Part shown: positions 6,990-17,100 of the stretch, in pieces
How positions within the stretch are numbered: position 1 is the stretch's first letter
How the letters are laid out: the number at the start of each line of letters is the position of its first letter
From: a virus
Reading direction: 5' to 3' (one strand)
Virus record (IMG/VR): IMGVR_UViG_3300017757_000154
Location: 1-24,182 of that record
DNA: 24,182 nt
Program-made: the position numbers and the translations under genes
The notes under the pieces: model-generated
What the model saw: the letters and a program-made list of their open reading frames with translations, nothing else
Databases searched by the model: none
Told to the model about the DNA's origin: nothing

Positions 6990-9665
6990 ATGCCAAGTGC
7001 AGTAAAAGCAAAAGTCTCAACTGTAGTAGGAAATCAGATACCTGATTTTATTACTGATGATTCTAATAATTTCAAACAGTTCTTAGAAGCATACTATGAG
7101 TGGATGCAAACTGTTTACCTGCCACAATCTCATCTAGAAAACATTCGTGATATTGATACGACAGTTGATATGTTCGTTGAGCATTTCAAAAATGATATTA
7201 TGCAACCTATACCTGAGCAAGCACTTACTGATAAAAGATTACTTGCTAAAAGAATACAAGATATCTATAGATCTAAAGGTACAGAACAATCATATAAATT
7301 TTTATTTCGTATTTTATTTAACGAAGACGCAGAATTATTTTTTCCAAAGACAGCATTACTACGACCATCTTCGGGAACTTGGTCAGCCAGAACTGTTATA
7401 AGAATTACAGACGCCACAGGTGGGGATCCTTTAGGATTAATTGGTCAAACTATTTCACAAACTCAAGCTGTAGGCGATGGTACATTTAGAACTGTCACAG
7501 GTTTCGTAGAAAACGCAGTATCAACTCAGATAGGAAGTAAGACTGTCACTGACTTAACTATGGATGATGAGTCAATTACTTCAACTTTCGAAGCTGAAGA
7601 TGAATTTAATATAAAGAGTATTACAGCTACATCACTAACAACTGGTGCTACTATAACAGCCACAGTCGTTTCAATTATTACTGGTTTTAATATTACTGAT
7701 GGTGGATCTTATTATGATATTGGTGATTTAATTACAATCGTATCACCAACAGGTAGCGAAGCTAGAGGAGAAATAACTGAGATTGACTCAGGTTCTGTTA
7801 CTGGTGTCACTATCGAGAATGTTGGGGCAGGTTATAAAATAAATGATGAAATTATTTTTGATAATTTAGGAACAGGTGGACCAGGATCTAACGCAGCATT
7901 ATCTGCTCGTGCTTCAGTCACTAATATTGACCGAGACTCAGTATCGCTTGAGTCAGGAAACGCAGGTGGTGGAGGAACACTACTACAAGAAAATAATTTC
8001 GACATAGATTTACAAGAAGCTCCAGAAGAAGGAGCAATTAAACAAGTCACAGTTTTAACAGGTGGTGCATTTTATGACAGACTACCAACCCTTACACTAC
8101 CAACAGGTGGGAACAGAACTGGTGGTAAAGTTGTAGCAACTTCTACTTCTATTGGTAAGTTAAGAAAAATAGAATTATCTAGATTTGGTATTGACTATAA
8201 AGTTCCACCTATTGCTTCTGTACCAGCAATATCTATTTTACAAAATGTCACTGGCTCATTTAACGCAGGTGATACAGTCACACTTACAGCTCAATCATTT
8301 TCAGTAGAAGATGGCAGTGGTGGAGTGTTATTAGAAAGTGGCGATAATATGTTGGTAGAAAACCAGCAAGTATGTACAGGTACAGTAAGAGATTTTGATA
8401 CAGTTAAACAAGTTTTAAAAGTAGATAACCCAAATGTATTTTTACCATTCGCACTTGAGGATGGTTCTGGTAGAATGACCACAGAAACTAGAGATACTTT
8501 TGTTCAAGAACAATCAGGTTTCTTCGCAGATAGTAATACTGTGACATCATCATCAGGTGGTAGTGGTAAAATTATTGACATTAACTACCCATCTATTACA
8601 ACTTCGGTTGGTGCGACAGGTACAGGGTTAGGAGGATACTTAACTGCTGATGGTTTTATTTCTGAGTCATCTAAAAAAATACAAGACTCTAGATTCTATC
8701 AAGACTTCTCATATGTAGTTCAAGTTGGTCAATCAATCGACCAATATAAAGATGCTGTTAAAAAATTACTACACCCAATCGGACTAGCATTATTTGGAGA
8801 AGTACAGATACAAACAATCCTAGCATCATTGATGGGCGATATAAATGATACAGAAAAGAAAAGATATCTGGTCGATTTATTATTACAAGTTATAATTGAT
8901 GGTAAACTAAAAGCAGTCGGTAATTATAGACCTAATAGTGCAGCAGAACATAGACCAGATTTACCAAAACAAATTTTTAGTATTAACTTAGAAGCATTAG
9001 TTGATACTGTTCTTAATTTAAGAATACAAACTTCTGACTTTGTTAGTGAAATAGAGTTCCCTAACTTAACACCAGCAGAAGTAAATCTATTAGAACTATC
9101 TCCACTTAACATATCAGTAGAGGATAGAGTAGAAATAGCTAATAGAACTGCTTACGATTTACAAAAACCTGCTAGAAATCCTGTTGTAAGTTTACCACTA
9201 AGGAGTTCACAACCATTTGATGGTTCGGTAAGACGAGCAGGGTTTAACTTAATAGACCTCGATAGGTATAAGTTCACATTTAAACCCTCTGTAGCAGGAA
9301 CTAAATACTCTAATAGTGAAGGCACACCAGCTTTCACAACTAATGGACTTGAAGATGACCCACGATTGACATACCCTAATCCTAATTCTGGATATTATTC
9401 ACAATATGGTAATACACAAATTAAAGATTTTTCGGATGTTACTGTCGCAAGTATTATAAATAGTCCATATACGCAAGTTTCTTATGCGATTGAATCTGAA
9501 ATTGGCATATTCAAACAGCCAGCATCAGGTTTGAGATTCTCTACACAGGATCCCGCATTCACTTTTGATGATATCGCATTTACATTCGATGCGGATAGTG
9601 TAGAATTTGATACAACTGCTTATAATTTCGATTCGTCGAACTTAAAGTGGGATTTATTAACATAA
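6990..9665 (+). CDS. Large baseplate wedge protein in the gp7 position
   Basis: An 891-residue structural protein between gp6 and gp8, where T4 has gp7 (1032 residues). Residues 1-130 match the conserved start of marine T4-like wedge proteins: a DNFKQFLEAYYEWM-type helix and RIQDIYRSKGTEQSYKFLFR with FNEDAELFFPKT. Residues about 229-300 contain two GG.YY/GAGY beta modules of the kind also found in gp8 and the fibre. Residues about 560-610 (FYQDFSYVVQVGQSIDQYKDAVKKLLHP) resemble the typical FYQ.FSYV segment of phage wedge proteins. The C-terminus (about 855-885) has a short FTFD-type repeat. TAAGG at 6976-6980 serves as ribosome binding site. The wedge role is firm by family; homology to T4 gp7 itself is not established. 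Confidence 0.8.
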   Translation: MPSAVKAKVSTVVGNQIPDFITDDSNNFKQFLEAYYEWMQTVYLPQSHLENIRDIDTTVDMFVEHFKNDIMQPIPEQALTDKRLLAKRIQDIYRSKGTEQSYKFLFRILFNEDAELFFPKTALLRPSSGTWSARTVIRITDATGGDPLGLIGQTISQTQAVGDGTFRTVTGFVENAVSTQIGSKTVTDLTMDDESITSTFEAEDEFNIKSITATSLTTGATITATVVSIITGFNITDGGSYYDIGDLITIVSPTGSEARGEITEIDSGSVTGVTIENVGAGYKINDEIIFDNLGTGGPGSNAALSARASVTNIDRDSVSLESGNAGGGGTLLQENNFDIDLQEAPEEGAIKQVTVLTGGAFYDRLPTLTLPTGGNRTGGKVVATSTSIGKLRKIELSRFGIDYKVPPIASVPAISILQNVTGSFNAGDTVTLTAQSFSVEDGSGGVLLESGDNMLVENQQVCTGTVRDFDTVKQVLKVDNPNVFLPFALEDGSGRMTTETRDTFVQEQSGFFADSNTVTSSSGGSGKIIDINYPSITTSVGATGTGLGGYLTADGFISESSKKIQDSRFYQDFSYVVQVGQSIDQYKDAVKKLLHPIGLALFGEVQIQTILASLMGDINDTEKKRYLVDLLLQVIIDGKLKAVGNYRPNSAAEHRPDLPKQIFSINLEALVDTVLNLRIQTSDFVSEIEFPNLTPAEVNLLELSPLNISVEDRVEIANRTAYDLQKPARNPVVSLPLRSSQPFDGSVRRAGFNLIDLDRYKFTFKPSVAGTKYSNSEGTPAFTTNGLEDDPRLTYPNPNSGYYSQYGNTQIKDFSDVTVASIINSPYTQVSYAIESEIGIFKQPASGLRFSTQDPAFTFDDIAFTFDADSVEFDTTAYNFDSSNLKWDLLT

Positions 9666-9677
9666 ATTAAATTTAAT
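9666..9677. repeat. Perfect 12-base AT palindrome after the gp7-position gene
   Basis: ATTAAATTTAAT begins immediately after the TAA of the upstream gene and ends before the AGGAG of gp8. It is a perfect palindrome, but made only of A and T, so it would form a weak hairpin and could arise by chance in this composition. Confidence 0.25.
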
Positions 9678-9693
9678 CCAGGAGAATACAGCC

Positions 9694-11097
9694 ATGGCTG
9701 CAATTATAACAAGTAAATTTCGCATTCATAATGCGCAATCGTTTCAGGAAGGTTTTTCCGAATCTGCTGCGACGAACATTTATTTGGGGATAGGTCGTCC
9801 ACAAGCATGGGCAGACGACAACTCTCCAGATACTCCGACGGATACAGTCTCTGGCGAGTACTATCGTTGGGATGACATGATTGCTTTGAAAAGAGTTCAA
9901 TCATCTGATGTCACTCTAGCGATTCCTAGAAGAAACTGGACCTCGGGAAAATATTATGACATTTATAAAGATAATTATAATGGTGCAACAGCTGGAGTAA
10001 ACATTGACAGTGGAGCAGGTACGACACCTGCCACTCTTTTCAGTGCTAACTTCTTTGTTGTTACAGATGAATATAATGTTTATAAATGTTTAGACAATAA
10101 CAATGGTGGGCAAAGCACTACCAAACCAACAGGAACTGGTACAACTGTTATCAGTACAGCTGACTCATACAAGTGGAAATATATGTACACTGTATCACCA
10201 GCTGATGTGTTAAAGTTTGTATCTACAGACTTTATTCCTGTTAAGAAAATTATAACCAACCCAGGATCTACCGATCCTTACTACAATCAATATCTAGTTG
10301 AGCAAGCTGCAGTTGATGGTAAGATTGAACATATCACTGTGACTAATAATGGTACATCTTATTCAGGTGCACCAACTATCTCAATTACTGGTGATGGCAC
10401 AGGTGCTGCTGCTGATGCAGTTTATGATAGTGGTACTAACACTGTCACTGGCGTGACTGTGACTAATGGTGGTTCAGGTTATACTTTTGCTGCGATATCT
10501 TTTTCAGGTGGTGGTGGTTCTGCTGCTGCTGCGACTGCAATCATTTCACCAAAAGGTGGACATGGTGCGAATGCTGAAGAAGAACTTGGTGCTTTTTATG
10601 CCATGATGAATGTTCGTTTAGAATACGCAGATGGTACAGGGGACTTCCCAGTAGATAACGATTACAGAAGAATTACATTAGTAAGAGATCCATTCAACTT
10701 TGGTGGAACTGTTGTTGCTTCAGCAACTACATTGAGCTCTACTAAATCTATGTCTTTCACATCACTAACAGGTGGTTCGTTGGTTGTAGATAGAACTTTC
10801 TCAGGTGGTACTTCTAGTGCTGTTGGTAGAATTATTTCTATCGATACAGGTACATCTACTATTAGATATATTCAAACTGCTAGTGACAACCCAACTGGTG
10901 TAAACTTCCAGTCGGCAGAAACTGTCACTATGAATGATGCTGCTGGTTCGCCATCAGGTGTCACTTTCACTAGTGCTACTTTGAATAATCCAGAAGTTCA
11001 ACCAGACTCTGGTGATATTATGTATGTAGAAAACAGAAGACCAATTAACAGAGCAAGCGACCAAATCGAAGATATAAAAATTATCGTCGAAATGTAA
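9694..11097 (+). CDS. gp8: Baseplate wedge subunit gp8
   Basis: The N-terminus (MAAIITSKFRIHNAQSFQEG, then YLGIGRPQAWADD) and the KYMYTVSPADVLKF segment near residue 160 are hallmarks of the gp8 family, whose members sit in the wedge and contact gp10, gp7 and gp6 in T4. The protein is 467 residues against 334 in T4; the excess includes a glycine/threonine-rich insertion at about residues 213-286 with NNGTSYSGAP and NGGSGYTFAA modules, and a second beta-rich stretch at about 340-440. The conserved GHGANAEEELGAFYAMMN and FNFGG segments return after the first insertion. AGGAG at 9680-9684 sits nine bases before the ATG. The stop is followed by a hairpin (11104-11121). Confidence 0.9.
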   Translation: MAAIITSKFRIHNAQSFQEGFSESAATNIYLGIGRPQAWADDNSPDTPTDTVSGEYYRWDDMIALKRVQSSDVTLAIPRRNWTSGKYYDIYKDNYNGATAGVNIDSGAGTTPATLFSANFFVVTDEYNVYKCLDNNNGGQSTTKPTGTGTTVISTADSYKWKYMYTVSPADVLKFVSTDFIPVKKIITNPGSTDPYYNQYLVEQAAVDGKIEHITVTNNGTSYSGAPTISITGDGTGAAADAVYDSGTNTVTGVTVTNGGSGYTFAAISFSGGGGSAAAATAIISPKGGHGANAEEELGAFYAMMNVRLEYADGTGDFPVDNDYRRITLVRDPFNFGGTVVASATTLSSTKSMSFTSLTGGSLVVDRTFSGGTSSAVGRIISIDTGTSTIRYIQTASDNPTGVNFQSAETVTMNDAAGSPSGVTFTSATLNNPEVQPDSGDIMYVENRRPINRASDQIEDIKIIVEM

Positions 11098-11103
11098 TAC
11101 TAA

Positions 11104-11121
11104 GTAGTGTATGTACACTAC
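11104..11121 (+). promoter_or_regulatory. Hairpin in the gp8 to DUF4815 gene gap
   Basis: GTAGTGTA (11104-11111) and TACACTAC (11114-11121) are perfect inverted copies; a realistic fold has seven pairs and a four-base ATGT loop. No T-run follows, so it is not a normal factor-independent terminator. It occupies the 52-base gap before the largest gene and ends 28 bases ahead of its ATG. It could stabilise or mark a processed mRNA end, or tune translation of the giant gene. Confidence 0.5.
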
Positions 11122-11149
11122 GAACTTGCAATAACAAGAGAAAAGATAG

Positions 11150-14100
11150 ATGACAATAAATTTTAATGTAAGTCCTTATTACGATGACTATGATGCAAGT
11201 AAAGATTTCCTGCGTGTATTGTTTCGTCCTGGATATTCAGTACAGGCAAGGGAATTAACTACTCTTCAAACGATCCTTCAAAATCAGGTCACTAGATTCG
11301 GAAACCATATATTCGAAAATGGATCTATGGTTATTCCAGGATCTGTAAATGTGAACAATGAAGTAAACTTCATGAAGTTGAACGACTTACAAGATGGAAA
11401 TTCAGTCACAACCTATCTAACTCAATTTAAAGATAAAGTAATTACTGGTTCAATCTCTGGTGCGAAAGCATTAGTAGAAGATACATCTGAATGTGATTGT
11501 ATGGTTGCTGGTGACAGCACTATACCATCGCTACACTTTACGATGATGGACTCAGGTACATCAGGGTCAACTAAAAAGTTTGTTGCTGGTGAAGAAATTA
11601 CTGCACTTGCTGCTGATAATAGTAAAACTACAAACTTCCGACTTACTGCTAATCAGGTTGGCGATTTAAAAGTCACCATTAAATCTTTTGGAGATACTGG
11701 TAATGTTGGTACAACTTATACAAACAATGCTACTAGCGATGTATTGGGTAAATCATATAGAGTAGAAGTACGAGCAGGGATTTATTATATAGATGGTTTC
11801 TTTGTACAAAACTCAGAAATACATTTATATATCTCAAGGTTTAATACTACACCATCTAACAGAGTAGGATTCCAAGTCACTGAAGATGTAGTGACACCAG
11901 AGGAAGATACTACTCTTAATGATAATGCTCAAGGTACAAATAACTTTGCTGCACCTGGAGCACATAGATATAAAATATCTCTTGCCTTAAAAAGACTATC
12001 ACTTAGTGGTACTGACTCAATTAAATTTGTTGAGTTAATTAGAATTAAAGAAGGTATTGTTCAACAGAAAGTTGAAAAGGCAAGTTATGCTGAGTTAGAA
12101 AAAACTTTAGCAAGAAGAACTTTTGATGAGTCAGGTTCTTACGAAACAAACAAATTTAAAATATCACTTAAAGAACATTTAGATGATGGTACAGGTGCAG
12201 GAGTTTATCAAGCAAATCCTGGAAGTACATCATCTTCTTTCGACGCAAACGCCACTTATGGCGACGCAGATAAATACGCAATCGTTGTAGATCCAGGAAA
12301 AGCATATGTTGAAGGATTCGAAGTAGAATCTACACAAACAACTTATTATCCTGCAGTAAAATCTAGACCAACGACTGATTCTTCTGGAACTACAAGCGAA
12401 AATAATTCAGTAATTAGAGATGCTGCTCAACCAGTAGGAACATCTATAGGAAACTTTGTAATAGCTAGAAATATTACAAGAGCTCCAGCTATCGATACTT
12501 TTGAAAAAGTATTTTTATTCGACGCATCTGGTGCACCTTGGACAAGTTCAGGTGTGTCATCTTATACTGCCCCAACAACTCCTATATCAAGTTATAGTGG
12601 TGCAGTTGGTACAGCTTTTATTAGAAGTTTCCAACTACATAATGGTTCATATTCTGCTCCTACATTTAAAGCAAGTTTATTTAATGTAGTAATGAATGAT
12701 GGTAAATCATTTGCTAGAGATGTCACTTGGTTCGCCAGTTCTAGTAATGGTCAAGTCACAGGTAATGCTGACTTCTATGCAGAGGTAGATCCTACTGCTG
12801 ACTCAGAACAAATTAATTTATCAGGTACTATGTCATTGCCAAACCAAACAGGTGGTTCTAATGTGACACTTACAGGTGTTGGTACTTCTTTTCAAAATCA
12901 ATTAAAAGTTGGCGACGCATTAGTACACGATGGACAAACTGTAGGATTTGTCACAGCTATTGCTAATGGTATATCTGCTACAGTACAAAGACCAGCTAAC
13001 TCTGACAATACATCACTAACAGGTGTAGCAATGACAGTTGGTCGTTCTCAACTAAAAGAAACACAATACAGTTCTCTATTATATTCTACTGGTTATAACT
13101 TTACGAAATCTATTAAAGGTTTTGATACAGGTTCAGGAACTGATACTCTAGAACAATCTACTCATACTGTAAGAAGAGTTAATACTAATACAACTACAGG
13201 TGGTGGGGACTTCGTTATGACATTAAGTAATGTCAACGAAACTTTCCTATCAGATACCGAACTATCAAACTATACATTAATTAGAAACGATACAGGAGCA
13301 GTGCTTAATATAACTGCTGCTGATATTTCTTTTGATGATGACGCAAATAGAAAAGAAGTGACAATCGCTTCTGGTGTAAACGCAACTTCGTGTACCTTGT
13401 ACACTTCAGTTCTTCAAGTAAATGCTGCAGCAACTGAGAAAACAAAAGTAAGAACTACAGCCAATGAAACATTTACTGGAAAAACTAATGTTGCTAAACC
13501 AGAGATAGAACTTAATAATGCTGATGGTATTGATATTACATCAGTTAAAATGGTTCCTGGAAACTTTACTACTTATACAGAAAATTTAGCAATTGATATT
13601 ACAGAAAACTACGAATTAGATTCAGGACAAAGATTAACGCACTACCAAAAAGCAAGATTAAAATTAAAAGCTGGTGCACCTTTACCAACTGGTGCTATAA
13701 AAGTCACATACAGACATTTCTCATATTCTGGTTCAGGAAACTTCTTCTCAGTTGATTCTTATTCAGGTATTAACTATGAAGATATTCCTTCATTCGAATA
13801 TCAAGATGCTACTGGTCAAAAAGTCACAATCGACTTACATGATGTTGTAGATTATAGACCAGTAATTTCAGGTGCTAATACTTTTACACCAGAACTACCG
13901 AAGATTGGTACAGACTTAACAACTCCTGTAGCATTTTATGTTGGTAGAAAAGATAAACTATCTATATCCTCTACAGGAAAAATTCAAATAGTAAGTGGGC
14001 AACCATCTGAATATCCGCAAGAGCCAGAAGATCCAAAACAAGGATTGGTGCTTGCTAGTATGGATATACCACCTTATACTAAAAATGTTTCTGATATAAA

Positions 14101-17100
14101 AATATTCCAAAGAGATAATAGAAGATATACCATGAGAGATATTGGTGGTCTTGAAAAAAGAATTAAGAATTTAGAATATTATACTTCTTTATCGCTACTA
14201 GAAAAAGACACTAAATCAACAGCAATTAAAGATGCTACTACTGGCTTAGATAGATTTAAAAATGGTTTTGTAGTTGATGACTTTACAGGTCATGGTGTAG
14301 GTAATGTTAAATCGCCTGACTATAATGTTTCTGTTGATGCGAAAAACAGAACACTACGACCAGCACACTTTACAGATGTATTAACAGTTATAGAAAATAT
14401 TTCAAACACTACTCAAAGAACAACAAGAGGTTATACTAAAACTGGAGATTTAATCACACTACCTTATACTGAGTCAAGTTTAGTTAGCAATCCTAATGCT
14501 ACTAGATCTCTTGATGTAAACCCTTATAAGATTGGTGCTTATAAAGTAGAAGTACAATTATTCCCAGAGTCAAGTATCTGGAAAGATACAGATAGACGAC
14601 CAGACTTAACAGTTCAAGATGATAATAACACAGATGCGATTAGATTCTTAGCTGAGCAAACAGGAGTAGTAGGAACTGAATGGAATGAATGGGCAAACAA
14701 CTGGACTGGTTCTTCTTCATCTACTACAACATCTTCTAGCAGAATTGGTAATACTATAAGTGTGTTTCAAAATACTGTCACCACTGAAACAGGAAACAGA
14801 ACAAGAGGTGGTACAAGAACATCTATAACCACATCAACCAACTCACAAAACTATGGTGATAAAGTTGTTGATATGACATACATCCCTTACATTAAGGATG
14901 AAGTTGTAAATATTGACGCAAGAAATGCTAAACCTAATTCACAATATTTTGTGTTTATTGATGGTGAGCGAGTTGATACCAGTTATGTAAAACCTGCTGA
15001 CATATTTAAAGTCACACAAGTTGCTGGTTCAACTACACCTATTTTAGATCCAGGACTTTTAGATGCTGGCTTACTAGCTGACGATCCATTTCGTGCTTAC
15101 AATGGTAAAATTGTAAACGCATTTAACTTCGGTGATGTAATTAAAAATGCTGACCACACTGCTACTAGGATTGATACAATAAATCATATTACTTCAGCAG
15201 ATGGTGCAACAAGTTTCACTATGACAGTTCAAGATGCTACTGGTTTAAATCCAGGACATCATGTTTTCTTATATAATTTAAATGCCACTAGAGGAACTGA
15301 CGCAACTAACAACAGAGGTATAGAACAAAATATTACTTCTACTATCCCAACTATTGGTACCAATCACTCAAAACAATTAAACAGAAAATATTTTAAGATT
15401 ACTGCAGTTTCAGGAACTACTATTACTCTATCAGCACTTGATGGTTCTAATATCGCAGCATTCGATTCTTATGCGAGAGCTTCAGCTTATACTGGAACTG
15501 ATGGTGGTAAATTACAAAGACTTACTGCTTCAGGAATTATATCTTATGCTGGTGTAAAAGATTCAGCTACAGTAAGAGATGTTCATATAACAAATATTAA
15601 AAATGGTTTTGCTATCGGTGAAAATGTCACTGGTACTGCCGATATTGGATTAGGTGCGAAAAATACACTTACTCTAACAGAAATAAATGGTTCTTCAATA
15701 TCAACTGCTGCTCCAACAATGAAAGCTACAGGAGGAACTATTACTTCTGATAAAGAAGGATCTTTAAATGCTGTGCTTTATATTCCTGCTGGTAGATATA
15801 GAACTGGAGAAAGAAGCATAAAACTTTCTGATAATATTTCTAATACTGATGCTGACTTCGATTCGTTTGGTTCAGCATTATTTACTGCTAATGGTATGCA
15901 GTTAGCAAAAGAAAGAACTGTTGTCTCTTCAAGAAATTTAAGTTTCGTTGAAGATAGATTATTCCAATCACAACCTATTCGAAGATCTTCTGTTTCTAAC
16001 AGATTAGTTCAACAATTTAATGTTGGTGGTCACGATCCACTCGCTCAAACTTTCGTTGTTCAATCTGATGGTGGTGCATTTGTTACATCTGTTGACTTAT
16101 ACTTTAAGCAAGCAGGTGAAAGACCAGTCTATGTAGAAATTAGAACTACTGATAACGAAGTACCTTCTACAAAGATTGTTCCTTTCTCACAAGTTATATT
16201 ACAACCAGCTGATATTAATACCAGCACTAATGGATCTGTAGCAACAACTTTCACATTCCCATCACCAATTTATTTACAAGAGAATGAAACTTATGCTCTA
16301 GTTGTAAAAGTTGATGAGCCAGGATGTGAAGCATATATTTCTGAATTAGGTGGAACTGATTTACTTACTGAAAATATTGTAGGTATTCAACCACTAACTG
16401 GTTCACTATACTTATCGCAAAACTCTAGAGAGTTTGAAATTAATCCACTGTTAGATCTTAAGTTTGATTTAAAACAAGCATCGTTTACTGAAAACACAAA
16501 TGGTACAGTACAACTAAAAGCAAACCCTGCTGAAACTGTAAGACTTAACAAAGATCCTTTCCAGTTTACTACTAATTCTGAATTGGTAAGAGTACATCAA
16601 AAAAATCATGGTTTCGCTGCAGGCGATATCGTAATAATTGATGGAGTTGCTGATGGATTATATGGAGCAAACTCTATAACTAATGGTGCAAGTCAAGATT
16701 TATTAAATGGTGCTCACACTATACAAACAAATGGACTACAAAAAGATTCTTATGTAATTGACTTAGAAACAGTTGATGCAAATAATAACGATATATTAGA
16801 TGGAGCAGTTTCTGACTTTATTACTGGTAGATATGGTGGCTCAATAGTAGATGCTTCAAGGCAACTTACTGCTGATGCTTTATATTTCAAAACTGAAGAT
16901 TTAGATTTTGATGACACAGAATTATCTTACACTATAAATTCTACAGACACTAGCGGAACTGCTAGTGGTAATAAAACTATTGTTCCTAATGCTACATATA
17001 ATTTTGATAGTAGGAAAGTAATTAAGTCTTTTGAAAACCAAACAACTGTTTCAACGACACCACTAATTAAAACTCCGACACTAACATTTGATGCTACCAT

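Noticed and set aside
7147-7401. 84-codon + strand ORF in another frame of the wedge gene
   Set aside because: It overlaps the conserved N-terminal domain of the 891-residue protein and is unlike any protein I know.
9455-9462. Perfect TATAAATA box inside the 891-residue wedge gene
   Set aside because: It lies within coding sequence, over 200 bases before gp8, in AT-rich DNA where this word is expected by chance; similar words occur in other genes, for example near 17685.
11111-11134. Seven-codon ORF starting inside the hairpin before the giant gene
   Set aside because: No ribosome binding site and too short to distinguish from chance; mentioned only as a possible leader peptide.
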